Shown piece after piece: positions 14,851 through 25,452 of a DNA stretch of 64,000 nucleotides. Both the position numbers and the translations under genes were made by a program. The notes under the pieces are model-generated. The model was not told the origin of the DNA and did no database searches. It saw only the letters and a program-made list of their open reading frames with translations. Numbering within the stretch: the first letter of the stretch is position 1; each line of letters begins with the position of its first letter. Source of the DNA: Nitrospirota bacterium (lineage in GTDB: Bacteria > Nitrospirota > UBA9217); contig JALNZF010000004.1 of the NCBI GenBank assembly GCA_023229435.1, forward strand, positions 132,117-196,116, written 5' to 3'.

Positions 14851-17377
14851 TCCGGAGTCTGCTCCAGTTTACCTGTTCCTGTTCGCCCCAGGCCGCGCAG
14901 TTGGAGAGCGCGATCCGCTGCAGTATCAGACCATTCCATCGCTGTATGGCGTACTTCCCCTTATTCACCCCGATTGTCACTGCGCCGTCAATATCCGTCC
15001 TGCAGATCCGGGCCCCGATCTTCTCATACCGTGCAACGACCTCATCGGAGGGATGACGATACGGGTTCCCCCTGCCAACGGTCACGACCGCTATTTCGGG
15101 ACTCGTTTGTGATAGAAAGTCTTCGCTGCTCGAGCTTTTGCTTCCATGGTGCGGGACCTTGATAAGGTCGGTTTTTATTCCCCGCATATTTTTCAGGATG
15201 TCTTGTTCCGCTTCGATCCCAATATCACCGGTGAACAAGAGGGTCCCGTCCTCAGACTTGATCTGCACGACAAGCGAGCGATTGTTCTCCGCGGCATATG
15301 CCTGCCGGTCATGGGGGTCGAATCCCCTGCGCGGATGGAGCACGGAGACCATCGTTTTGCCGAGCATCGCCGGTGGATCGTCAGCGGACACAAGGCGAGG
15401 TCGTATCTTTCTGTCCTGCATCACTGCGCGGAGCTCACCGTATCCCGGCAGGCCCGCATCCAGTCCGCTTTCCCATACCGTAGTGACCTCGAATTTATTC
15501 AAGATCGCGATAAGCCCGTTCATATGGTCCGGATGGGGGTGAGACAGGACCACGAGGTCCAGCCTGCGGATACCCTTGTTCCAGAGCCAGGGGGCAAGGA
15601 CGCGCCGCCCGATAGAAAAGCGGTTGTCACGGGTGCCGCCGCCATCGATCAGGATGGTCTGTCCGCCGGGGAGCTCGATGAGCGCGCAGTCTCCCTGGCC
15701 CACGTCGGGAAAGCTGACCAGCATGCGTTTTTCGGGTATGAAGGAAAGGACAAACAAAAGAAGCAAACATACGCCCGCGAAAGCCATGCCGATGACCGGC
15801 AGCCTTGAGACCCGTGATGATGATTCGAACGGCTTGAACTGGAAGAGCAGACGCGCCCGGGTGTGCATGAACAGCGAGATAAGAAAAACGGCATAAAGCA
15901 TCAGCCATAAAAGTGAGGGCGCCGGGGGATGAAATTCAGCGAAGGGGAGACGGGGAAAAAATGAGACCGCGCTGATGAAGAGATCCGATACGAGCTGGTT
16001 CAGCCAACCCAGCGGCAGGTGGTGGGTGAAGAGAGAGACAATCCCTGAAAGCAGTCCGAGCGGAACGACCACCATGCCCGCGAAGGGAACAATGATGAGG
16101 TTCGAGACGATGCCGGCGAAGGAAATCTGGTTGAAGTAGAACGCGACAAGCGGTCCGGTCGCGAGACTTGTGGAAAGGGATATGATGATGAGGAGCAGGG
16201 CGCTGTTCCTGATCTTCCGGTAACGGGTCTCTGCCTTGAACTGCAGCTCATTCCAGAGCGAGACGACGTATCCGATGACCAGGACCGCGATGAACGAAAG
16301 CTGGAACGAGATGTCGAAGATCGCCTGCGGGCTTGCGATGAGAATGAAGAGCGCGGCAAGAGCGAGTGCGTGCATGAGCGCATTCTCGCGGTCAAGGATG
16401 ATCGCGAAGAGTCCCGCGGAGATCATGATGAGCGATCGGACGGTCGCCATCTGCCCTCCCGCAAGCAGCGTATAGAAGACCACGAGCGGGAGGGTGAGCC
16501 ATGCCGCGATAATTTTCGGGTCCGTGTACAGGGTCAAACGGTGATAGAACCGTTCCGGCATCATGAACAGCAGTCCCCTGATCAGGGCGAAGCAAAGGAC
16601 CGCTACCATGCCAAGGTGAGAGCCGGAAATGGAGATAATATGCGTGACGCCGGCTGCCATGAACCGGTCTCGCAGCTCGTCGGTGAGCCGGCCTTCCTCC
16701 CCGAGAACCATGGCCTGAAGAATGGCCGAGCCGTCGCCCGTGGTGGACTCCAGAAAGGCCTGGCGTATCCGTTCCCGCCAGTCCTGGATTTTCCGAAAGA
16801 TACCGGAGCCTCGGCTGAGGATATCGATCGCATCCGCGCTCTTTACGTTGACAATGTAATAGATGTTGCTCCGGGCAAGGTATGCAGGGTAGTCAAAACC
16901 TCCGGGATTATTGTATCCCCCCGGCTCATACAGTTTGCCGGTGACGCGTATGACATCTCCATATCCAACTGATGAGACTTCTTCGCGCACGCTGACACGG
17001 ACCTTTCCCGAAACGCGTGTTCCGTCGATATCCTGAACATCCACGACGAAGCCGGTCCTGTCCGGGTCGCGATCAAGCGGTGATGTGATCTTACCGATGA
17101 CCTCGCGGTTCTCTTTATCAGGCTTAATGTGGCGGGTGTAATGATCAGAGGGAAACCATGCCGCTGAGTACAGATATGCAGTCATACCGATAAAGCAGGG
17201 GAGCATGATAAGCACGGTACGGCGGAGGTTCAGTTTATCCAGCCAGATAAGGATGCCTGATATCAGGATGCCGACAATGAGCAGGCAGCCGATCGAATAG
17301 GGAAAGTAGAGGAACCCGTGCCCGAGCAGGAGGCCGGTGATGTATGCCAGAGTGAGGGGGATGATGGGTTTTTGCAT
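14831..17377 (-). CDS. comEC: ComEC/Rec2-family DNA uptake channel
   Basis: 848 residues with the full three-part plan: an N-terminal region with three membrane helices and a DUF4131/OB-like domain ('VSGKVRVSVREEVSSVGYGDVIRVTGKL'), a central competence domain with many helices ('GVTHIISISGSHLGMVAVL'), and a C-terminal metallo-beta-lactamase domain with 'VVLSHPHPDHMNGL' and 'IKVPHHGSKSSSSEDFL'. ComEC carries single-stranded DNA across the inner membrane in natural transformation, with the lactamase domain possibly degrading the other strand. No other competence genes are near. The C-terminus runs 20 bp into the convergent LysR gene. Confidence 0.93.
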   Translation of the reverse strand: MQKPIIPLTLAYITGLLLGHGFLYFPYSIGCLLIVGILISGILIWLDKLNLRRTVLIMLPCFIGMTAYLYSAAWFPSDHYTRHIKPDKENREVIGKITSPLDRDPDRTGFVVDVQDIDGTRVSGKVRVSVREEVSSVGYGDVIRVTGKLYEPGGYNNPGGFDYPAYLARSNIYYIVNVKSADAIDILSRGSGIFRKIQDWRERIRQAFLESTTGDGSAILQAMVLGEEGRLTDELRDRFMAAGVTHIISISGSHLGMVAVLCFALIRGLLFMMPERFYHRLTLYTDPKIIAAWLTLPLVVFYTLLAGGQMATVRSLIMISAGLFAIILDRENALMHALALAALFILIASPQAIFDISFQLSFIAVLVIGYVVSLWNELQFKAETRYRKIRNSALLLIIISLSTSLATGPLVAFYFNQISFAGIVSNLIIVPFAGMVVVPLGLLSGIVSLFTHHLPLGWLNQLVSDLFISAVSFFPRLPFAEFHPPAPSLLWLMLYAVFLISLFMHTRARLLFQFKPFESSSRVSRLPVIGMAFAGVCLLLLFVLSFIPEKRMLVSFPDVGQGDCALIELPGGQTILIDGGGTRDNRFSIGRRVLAPWLWNKGIRRLDLVVLSHPHPDHMNGLIAILNKFEVTTVWESGLDAGLPGYGELRAVMQDRKIRPRLVSADDPPAMLGKTMVSVLHPRRGFDPHDRQAYAAENNRSLVVQIKSEDGTLLFTGDIGIEAEQDILKNMRGIKTDLIKVPHHGSKSSSSEDFLSQTSPEIAVVTVGRGNPYRHPSDEVVARYEKIGARICRTDIDGAVTIGVNKGKYAIQRWNGLILQRIALSNCAAWGEQEQVNWSRLRIRATEL

Positions 17378-17426
17378 AGGAAGTGCGAAGGTCAGCAGCC
17401 GATTGGATATTCATGACTCGCTGATT

Positions 17427-17520
17427 CTATAGATCGTTCGGACTGAGGCCCGTTTTCTTTGCAATACGAGCAAACATGCGGGGACCGACTTCTACACCCT
17501 CGTGAAAGGCAAATACGCAG
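17427..17520 (-). pseudogene. Remnant of a HicA toxin C-terminus
   Basis: On the minus strand just after the small HicB gene, one frame reads 'FHEGVEVGPRMFARIAKKTG' followed by 'LSPNDL' and a stop at 17427. This recalls the end of HicA toxins ('...VPVHsGe.iG.gll.kIlr..gLt.eeF'). No HicA start or catalytic His region precedes it, so the toxin seems to have been lost by deletion. Confidence 0.4.
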
Positions 17521-17670
17521 TCAGGCCATCTCCGCAATCACTCGCAGCGCAAGCGCCTCAACCTTGGCGATGGCATCGTCACGTGTCGTTCCATACGCTA
17601 AGACGCCGGGGAGATCGGAAACTTCGGCAATCCAGCGCCCGTCTTCTTCCTTCTCAATATCTATCTTCAT
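17521..17670 (-). CDS. HicB-family antitoxin, short form
   Basis: 49 residues from the ATG at 17670, with AGAGGAG upstream. 'EKEEDGRWIAEVSDLPGVLA' and 'GTTRDDAIAKVEALALRVIA' are the signature of the small UPF0150/HicB fold. Relatives of about 70 residues continue 'DRLEHGE..P'; here the chain stops after 'IAEMA', so the C-terminus is truncated, and a remnant of the toxin follows. Probably a decaying toxin-antitoxin pair. Confidence 0.65.
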   Translation of the reverse strand: MKIDIEKEEDGRWIAEVSDLPGVLAYGTTRDDAIAKVEALALRVIAEMA

Positions 17671-17891
17671 GGTATTCTCCTCTGACGATAAATTTATCTG
17701 AAAAGAGAGCTGATTGCAAGCGATTTTAATATCACCGCCGAGACGCGGAGACGCAGAGAAAATATAAAATGTTCTGGATTAAAACCAAGACTTAAAGGTC
17801 CTGATTTAACTCTGTGTCCGGAGCCTGCCCTCGAATGAATTAGTCGGGGGTGTGCTCTGCGAGAGACGCCCTTCTGGTTCGGCCTTCTTTA

Positions 17892-18425
17892 CTATTCCTT
17901 GTTCCTTCTCTCTTGTTGCAAGGGAATGTCGACGGTTTTGATCAATCTTCTCTCGAAGAAAACCGGCGTTTCTTCTCCCGCTTCGTTATACAGCGCGGGT
18001 TTACCGGAAAAGACGGCGTCGACCGTGATGGGTATTGTTTTCTGGCCTGATAAAATCCGCCGCAGGACAGACCCCAGAACGGGGTAAAGGTCCGCATACG
18101 CGATCGTTGCAGGGACCTTGATCTCGGTGTCACCGTTCGGGTCAAGCGCCAGGGGAACATCATTACCCGTCATAAACTTAGTCCCTTCCACAAATAGCTC
18201 AAACGAGCAGGTTACGTTCTTCAATCCTGCTTCATTCGGGTTATGCGCGGAGAACAGGAAGATCACGATCACCCTGCCTTGCGAGGACTCGACCACTGCG
18301 AATCCCGTATAGGTGAAGGTTGGGTTCTCGAACCGGGTGGTCATCAGTTTTGTGTATGCGCATCCCGGCAGGGCAAGGATGAGCGCCAGGATGACCACGC
18401 GAATTATGCTGTGTGAGGTATGCAC
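17892..18425 (-). CDS. LEA14/WHy-domain-like lipoprotein
   Basis: 177 residues from a GTG at 18425. Upstream codons stay open but run into a dispersed palindromic repeat (18464-18583), so the longer form is unlikely. The signal 'VVILALILALPGC' is a lipobox. The mature part ('FTYTGFAVVESSQGRVIVIFLFSAHNPNEAGLKNVTCSFELFV') has the NPN motif and beta-sandwich pattern of water-stress/LEA14 (WHy) proteins, found in outer-membrane-associated lipoproteins of many Gram-negative bacteria. Role unknown, perhaps stress protection. Monocistronic and leftward. Confidence 0.75.
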   Translation of the reverse strand: MHTSHSIIRVVILALILALPGCAYTKLMTTRFENPTFTYTGFAVVESSQGRVIVIFLFSAHNPNEAGLKNVTCSFELFVEGTKFMTGNDVPLALDPNGDTEIKVPATIAYADLYPVLGSVLRRILSGQKTIPITVDAVFSGKPALYNEAGEETPVFFERRLIKTVDIPLQQERRNKE

Positions 18426-18463
18426 TTGACGGAACCCGGCACAATATTTTGTGAATTCTCTCA

Positions 18464-18583
18464 AACCAGATTCCCCCCGGCTTAAGTCATGCTGGGGCAA
18501 GCTTTTAAACCTTCGGGAATGACAATATCTTCGAATTGTTTTATCAGTCATCCCCGAGATCTCTTATCGGGGATATGGTTCTC
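18464..18583. repeat. Dispersed palindromic repeat, two units
   Basis: First unit begins AACCAGATTCCCCCCGG and ends TTCGGGAATGAC; second unit is GTCATCCCCGAGATCTCTTATCGGGGATATGGTT. The second unit also occurs at 33471-33504 with the same ATATGGTT tail. Confidence 0.8.
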
Positions 18584-18663
18584 TAAAATATGCGGTGAAT
18601 GATGGTCTTTTAAAAGAGAGTTGATAAAAACGTTCGGTGCCGGATGCCTCCGGTTTACGTTCT

Positions 18664-20013
18664 TTATCCCAGCTTCTTTTCGATAAGCCCCGCAAGGTCC
18701 CCGGCAAGTGCCTTGATCTCGTTCTGGTCCTCGCCCTCGATCATCACGCGCACCTTGGGTTCGGTGCCGGAGTAGCGCACGAGCAGGCGGCCAGTGCCAT
18801 CAAGCTTCTTCTCGATCTCGGACATCCGCTTCGCGATCTCGGGGATCGAATCGAGATCTCTCCGCTCCTTTACTTTCACGTTCACGAGTATCTGGGGATA
18901 GGTCTTCATGCAGGTCGCCAGTTCCGACAGCGGTTTATCGGTCTGCTTCATGATCGTGAGGATCTGGAGCGCGGAGATGATCCCGTCGCCCGTGGTATTG
19001 TGGTCCAGGAAGATGATGTGCCCCGACTGTTCTCCTCCGAGGTTAAAGCCCCCCTCGGCCATTTTTTCCATGACATACCGGTCGCCGACGGCGGCCCGCA
19101 CGAGCTTGCCTCCCGCCTGCTGCATCGCCAGTTCCAATCCGAGATTGCTCATGACCGTGGCCACGAGCGTGTTGTGCTTGAGCCTGCCGTGTTTCATCAT
19201 CTGGAGCGCGCAGATGGCCATGACCGCGTCGCCGTCCACCAGAACGCCGTTCTCATCGCACAGGATCACCCGGTCCGCGTCGCCGTCAAAGGCGATCCCG
19301 ATCTGCGCCTTGTTCGCGACAACAGCGCGGCTGATGATCTCGGGGTGGAGCGAGCCGCAGCCTTCGTTTATATTCGTGCCGCTTGGCTGGTCGTAGAGCG
19401 AGATGACATCGGCGCCGAGTTCCATCAGGATGCGCGGCCCGATCTTGTATGCCGCGCCGTTGGCGGAGTCCACGACCACGCGCAGGCCTGAGAGGTCCAT
19501 GCCGCGCGGGATGGACGATTTCACGAACTCGTTGTATCTGCCGATGGCGTCGTCGATCCGGAAGGCCTTGCCGATCTCGCTGGCTGTGGGACGGACGGAG
19601 TCTATGGCGCCGGAGAAGATCAGATCCTCCATCTTCTTCTCGACCTCGTCCGGGAGTTTGAACCCGTCCCTGCCGAAGAACTTAATGCCGTTGTCCTCAT
19701 AGGGATTGTGCGACGCCGAGACCACGACGCCGGCGTCCGCCCTGAGGCTGCGCGTAAGGAACGCGATGCCCGGCGTCGGCACGGGGCCGACCAGCAGCAC
19801 GTCCATGCCCATGGAGCACAGCCCGGCGGTAAGGCCGCTCTCGATCATGTAGCCCGAGAGCCTCGTATCCTTGCCGATCACGATGCGATGCCTGCGGGCC
19901 GAATCGCGGAACACGTGCGCCGCCGCCCTGCCGATGCGCATCGCCATCTCCGAGGTCATGGGGTCCTGGTTTGCCACGCCCCGCACGCCGTCAGTCCCGA
20001 AAAGCTTTCTCAT
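18664..20013 (-). CDS. glmM: Phosphoglucosamine mutase GlmM
   Basis: 449 residues, the usual length. It converts glucosamine-6-phosphate to glucosamine-1-phosphate for UDP-GlcNAc and peptidoglycan synthesis. 'MRKLFGTDGVRGVAN' is the standard start, 'VVVSASHNPYEDNGIKFF' carries the phospho-serine (about S101), 'AFDGDADRVI' is the metal loop near 240, and 'RYSGTEPKVRVMIEG' the phosphate-binding loop. Its start overlaps the end of ybbR by 4 bp. The cdaA-ybbR-glmM order is conserved widely and links c-di-AMP synthesis with cell-wall precursor flux. Confidence 0.97.
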   Translation of the reverse strand: MRKLFGTDGVRGVANQDPMTSEMAMRIGRAAAHVFRDSARRHRIVIGKDTRLSGYMIESGLTAGLCSMGMDVLLVGPVPTPGIAFLTRSLRADAGVVVSASHNPYEDNGIKFFGRDGFKLPDEVEKKMEDLIFSGAIDSVRPTASEIGKAFRIDDAIGRYNEFVKSSIPRGMDLSGLRVVVDSANGAAYKIGPRILMELGADVISLYDQPSGTNINEGCGSLHPEIISRAVVANKAQIGIAFDGDADRVILCDENGVLVDGDAVMAICALQMMKHGRLKHNTLVATVMSNLGLELAMQQAGGKLVRAAVGDRYVMEKMAEGGFNLGGEQSGHIIFLDHNTTGDGIISALQILTIMKQTDKPLSELATCMKTYPQILVNVKVKERRDLDSIPEIAKRMSEIEKKLDGTGRLLVRYSGTEPKVRVMIEGEDQNEIKALAGDLAGLIEKKLG

Positions 20014-20666
20014 CTGTTCACCCTCTCAATGATTATCTGTACCATGATGTTCTTTTCAAGGAGCTTTACCGGTTGGCCCTGGTAGTCGATCTTGGGCTCC
20101 ACGGTCATGGTCTCTTTTGCATCGTTGATGTCGATCGGCATGGTCTGGAGCCGGCTCAATGCCGTCATCAGGCTCTCCGGCCCTTCGACCGTGATCTTCG
20201 ACGGCGTGACGATGATCTTCACGATGCGGTGTCCGGCTGCGGGAGCTCCGTGCAGGATTGGTTTCAATCGAAATATCTTCCGGACCAGCGGCTCGAGCTT
20301 CACCGTGATCTCAGACAGCGACATATGCGTCACGGTTACTTCCGCCGGACGCTTGATATCGTCAGGAGAGATGTGCACGGTATTTTCACCGACCTTTGTC
20401 ATGGACAGATCGATGACACCGACCATTTTTTCCGCGACCGTGGTGTCTCTGAGAATACGTTCCTGACCCTGAATGCGTACTTCCAGGGACCCCGCGACAT
20501 TGCCGACCACTGCCATGTCCTGGGGAATATTCCGCAGTTCGAGCGGCACCGTGATCGTCATCTCGGTTTTACCCTTTGAGGTCACATAGAACCAGAGCGT
20601 GAGCGAGAGCCCGAGTGATACCAGCTTGATGCCCCAATTATCGAACAGAATGGTTTGGATATTCAT
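20010..20666 (-). CDS. ybbR: YbbR-domain protein (CdaA regulator, CdaR-like)
   Basis: 218 residues from the ATG at 20666. A single N-terminal membrane segment ('NWGIKLVSLGLSLTLWFYV') anchors an extracytoplasmic region with two to three YbbR repeats ('VPLELRNIPQDMAVVGNVAGSLEVRIQG', 'VHISPDDIKRPAEVTVTHMS', 'VTPSKITVEGPESLM'). In Firmicutes the homologue CdaR binds and tunes CdaA. It lies 7 bp downstream of cdaA and overlaps glmM, so all three should be co-transcribed. Shorter than CdaR of Bacillus (four repeats). Confidence 0.9.
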   Translation of the reverse strand: MNIQTILFDNWGIKLVSLGLSLTLWFYVTSKGKTEMTITVPLELRNIPQDMAVVGNVAGSLEVRIQGQERILRDTTVAEKMVGVIDLSMTKVGENTVHISPDDIKRPAEVTVTHMSLSEITVKLEPLVRKIFRLKPILHGAPAAGHRIVKIIVTPSKITVEGPESLMTALSRLQTMPIDINDAKETMTVEPKIDYQGQPVKLLEKNIMVQIIIERVNR

Positions 20667-20673
20667 GGTACGG

Positions 20674-21459
20674 TCACCGGCCCTTTTTCCTGACAAAAAT
20701 ATCGGACAGCGTCTTCCTGAGCGCGGGAGCATCCGCGTTGTTCTCGATCACACCGTTCACGACCATTGAGATCTCCCCGGTCTCCTCGGACACGACCACC
20801 ACGACGGCATCGCTTTCCTCGGTGAGGCCGACGGCCGCGCGGTGGCGCGTGCCGAGCGATTTGGAGAGGTTCGAAGACAACGTGAGCGGCAGAAAGCACC
20901 CTGCCGCGATGAGCCTGCCGCTCCGGATGATCGCGGCCCCGTCATGGATCGGCGAATAGGGGAGAAAGATGCTGATGAGAATCTCCTTCGTGACCTTGGC
21001 ATCCAGCTCAATGCCCATCTCCACGATGGTCGTAAGGTCCGTGTCGCGTTCAAGAACGATGAGTGCGCCGATCCGTTTGTTGGCCATGTTGACGGCCGCT
21101 TTGACCGTTTCTTCAATGAACTTGGAGCCCTCGACCCCGGAGAGAGAGCGGAACAGGTGGCGCTCGCCGACCCGGGCGAGGGTGCGCCTGATCTCGGGCT
21201 GGAACAGGATCACGACGGCGAGCACGATCTGCGACCAGAAGCTGTGGATGAGCCAGTCGAGCGTGTAGAACGCAAAGGCCTGAGAGGCGATGAGCACCAG
21301 CACGATAAGCCCGATGCCGATGAGCATCTGAAAGGCGCGCGTGCCCTTTATGATGAGCAGCAGCCGGTAAATGATATAGTAGACGAGCGCTATGTCCACC
21401 GTATCATTGAACCAGCGATAGTGCGTCAGGGCCTCGCGTATTTCGGTGAAGTTGGTCAT
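20674..21459 (-). CDS. cdaA: Diadenylate cyclase CdaA
   Basis: 261 residues. Three membrane helices in the first 80 residues, then a DisA_N domain. The catalytic DGA (173-175, 'IHDGAAIIRSGRL') and RHR (205-207, 'LGTRHRAAVGLTEESDA') motifs are intact, so it should make cyclic di-AMP from two ATP. Adjacent ybbR and glmM encode its usual modulators. The presence of CdaA outside Firmicutes is typical of Nitrospirota, deltaproteobacteria and some other lineages. Confidence 0.95.
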   Translation of the reverse strand: MTNFTEIREALTHYRWFNDTVDIALVYYIIYRLLLIIKGTRAFQMLIGIGLIVLVLIASQAFAFYTLDWLIHSFWSQIVLAVVILFQPEIRRTLARVGERHLFRSLSGVEGSKFIEETVKAAVNMANKRIGALIVLERDTDLTTIVEMGIELDAKVTKEILISIFLPYSPIHDGAAIIRSGRLIAAGCFLPLTLSSNLSKSLGTRHRAAVGLTEESDAVVVVVSEETGEISMVVNGVIENNADAPALRKTLSDIFVRKKGR

Positions 21460-21566
21460 GATTTTAATTACAGTTCAGTGTTCGTAGTTCAAAGTTAAAA
21501 GTGTAAAACCGGATGTACACAGACATTGAAAGCTTTTTTTCTGAACTCTTAACTCTGAACCATGAA

Positions 21567-22727
21567 CTATGAACTTTGAACTGATTTAAGAATTGCATCC
21601 GTCACCTTCGCCACCTGCGCCATACGCGCCACGTCATGGACCCGCACGACGCGGGCGCCGCGCTCGATCCCGATTGCCACGGCGGCGGCGGTGCCGTCAA
21701 CGCGCTGCTCGGGCGTTGGGACGTCCAGGATCGTGCCGATGAACTTTTTTCGCGAGGGGCCAAGCAGGATCGGCCTGCCGAGGGCGCGAAATTCCTCCAG
21801 CCTGTTCAGGATAACGAGATTGTGCTCGAGCGTCTTGCCGAAACCGATGCCCGGGTCGATGAGTATCTTCTCGCGGTCCACGCCTGCCTTCAAGGCGATC
21901 TCGATCCCTTCCTCCAGATAGGCCATGACCTCGCCGACGACATCGTCATACACGGGGTCCTGCTGCATATCGCGCGGCGTTCCTTTGATGTGCATGATGA
22001 CCACGGCAACGCCGGAATCAGCCACCACGTTCGCCATGTCGGGCGAGAACCGGAGCCCGCTGATGTCGTTCACGATCCCCGCGCCGGCCTCGATCGCTAT
22101 TTTCGCCACCGATGACTTATAGGTATCGACCGATATCGGGACCGCAAGCTCGGCTGAAAGGCGCTCGATGAGCGGGATGATCCTGCGGAGCTCTTCCTCC
22201 CGGGGCAGGGGCGCCGCCCCGGGCCGGGTGGACTCCCCGCCGATATCGATGATGTCGGCTCCCGCGGCGGCCATGTCACGGGCATGAGCGAGGGCCAGCT
22301 CAGCGTCGGCATACTGCCCGCCATCGGAGAAGGAATCAGGGGTCACGTTCAGGATGCCCATGATGTGTGTGCGGCTGCCGAGGTCGAGGACCTTCCCCCT
22401 GCAATCAATCTTATAATCCGAGCGCAGGTAGTTGTCAAGCAGAGAGTAACCGTTTTGTGAAAGAGATGAGGGGATGCGATGGTCGGCAGCCAGAAGAGAA
22501 AAAAGTCTTCTCAGCTGTCCGGGGCTGCCGGTCAGGACCATTGCGGAGGGTCGGTTGCCGGCGGTCTTATTGTGTGGTGAAGAAAAAAAGATCGGAGCAG
22601 GGTTTGAGCCTGCTCCGCTGTCAGATGATCGGACGATACTATTGAGGACGGCTGTCTGCCCGGAGGTGAGACCGTTCAGGGTTATTGCAAGCGCCCCACG
22701 GCCGGAGATCCGGAGGACAGGCTCCAT
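21567..22727 (-). CDS. folP: Dihydropteroate synthase FolP with N-terminal extension
   Basis: 386 residues. Residues from about 120 onward are a complete DHPS TIM barrel: 'MGILNVTPDSFSDGGQY', 'DIIDIGGESTRPGA', 'ISVDTYKSSVAKIAIEAGAGIVNDISG', 'LIDPGIGFGKT' and 'LLGPSRKKFIG'. It joins pABA to the pterin diphosphate in folate synthesis. The first 115 residues are an additional domain seen in longer DHPS proteins of anaerobes; I cannot assign a function. The gene lies 9 bp downstream of ftsH, so the two are one transcript. A 107-bp gap with short repeated GAACT-type motifs separates it from cdaA. Confidence 0.95.
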   Translation of the reverse strand: MEPVLRISGRGALAITLNGLTSGQTAVLNSIVRSSDSGAGSNPAPIFFSSPHNKTAGNRPSAMVLTGSPGQLRRLFSLLAADHRIPSSLSQNGYSLLDNYLRSDYKIDCRGKVLDLGSRTHIMGILNVTPDSFSDGGQYADAELALAHARDMAAAGADIIDIGGESTRPGAAPLPREEELRRIIPLIERLSAELAVPISVDTYKSSVAKIAIEAGAGIVNDISGLRFSPDMANVVADSGVAVVIMHIKGTPRDMQQDPVYDDVVGEVMAYLEEGIEIALKAGVDREKILIDPGIGFGKTLEHNLVILNRLEEFRALGRPILLGPSRKKFIGTILDVPTPEQRVDGTAAAVAIGIERGARVVRVHDVARMAQVAKVTDAILKSVQSS

Positions 22728-22736
22728 ACTGCCCTC

Positions 22737-24560
<1,824 letters not shown>

Positions 24561-24775
24561 TTGTAAATTGGAAATTGAAGATTGGAAAGTGAAAATTGAA
24601 TGATTTCATCACCATAGAAAATTCAACACGCAACCTTCATTACCGGGAATAGTAACATATTCCCGTGCGTATGACAACAGTTTATCCGTTCTATCCCTGC
24701 TCCGATACGACTCTCGGGAAACCGGCTGATTTGTCACGCCAAATTCCCTGTTGCTGCAGAACCGTCATACGGCTG

Positions 24776-25321
24776 TTACGGGGCCTGCCGCTCCTCCACG
24801 GGGAGCACGGCGATATAAGGCAGATTGCGGTAGCGGTCTTTGTAGTCCAGTCCGTAGCCGACCACGTATTTGTTCGGGATGCGGAACCCCGCGTAGTCCG
24901 CCTCGATCGGCACCTGCCGGCGGTCGGTTTTGTCGAGCAGTACGCACACCTTGAGAGAAGCCGGCCCCCGGCCGAGGAGCATTTTTTTGAGGTAATCGAT
25001 GGTCACCCCGGAGTCCATGATATCCTCGATCAGCAGAACGTGCTTTCCTTTGATATCTTCTTTCATGTCGCACAGCATTCGGACCGGATTGCCGTCCTTG
25101 CCCTGGGTGGCGGAACTGGTGCAGTGGATGAAGTCCATCCTGACGGAGATCCTGAGTGAACGGAGCAGGTCGGACATAAAAAAAAGCGCGCCCTTGAGGA
25201 CCCCGACCGCGAGCAGGTCCTTGTCGGCATAGTCTGTCGAGACCCGCGAGCCTATCTCCTGTATCTTCCGCTGGATCTCCTCACGCGTAAAAAGCGGTTT
25301 TCCAAAATCGATGCCTACCAT
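24776..25321 (-). CDS. hpt: Hypoxanthine phosphoribosyltransferase
   Basis: 181 residues. The PRPP-binding motif 'HVLLIEDIMDSGVTIDYL' and the loop 'LKGALFFMSDLLRSL' identify a type I hypoxanthine/guanine PRTase that salvages purines. GGAGG precedes the ATG. It lies between tilS and ftsH, a long-conserved order (tilS-hpt-ftsH) in bacteria. A second, quite diverged copy is at 50025-50558. Confidence 0.93.
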   Translation of the reverse strand: MVGIDFGKPLFTREEIQRKIQEIGSRVSTDYADKDLLAVGVLKGALFFMSDLLRSLRISVRMDFIHCTSSATQGKDGNPVRMLCDMKEDIKGKHVLLIEDIMDSGVTIDYLKKMLLGRGPASLKVCVLLDKTDRRQVPIEADYAGFRIPNKYVVGYGLDYKDRYRNLPYIAVLPVEERQAP

Positions 25322-25452
25322 TGGGGATCCTCCTGAAAAATATGGAAAAGCAGGTACTCGGTCACGGTTACGATGCCCGTTTTGTCTGACGGGAACGTGG
25401 TTCGTGTTTTTCCGTACCTGTTCAACGATTTCCGATACGGGCCTCGTTACCG

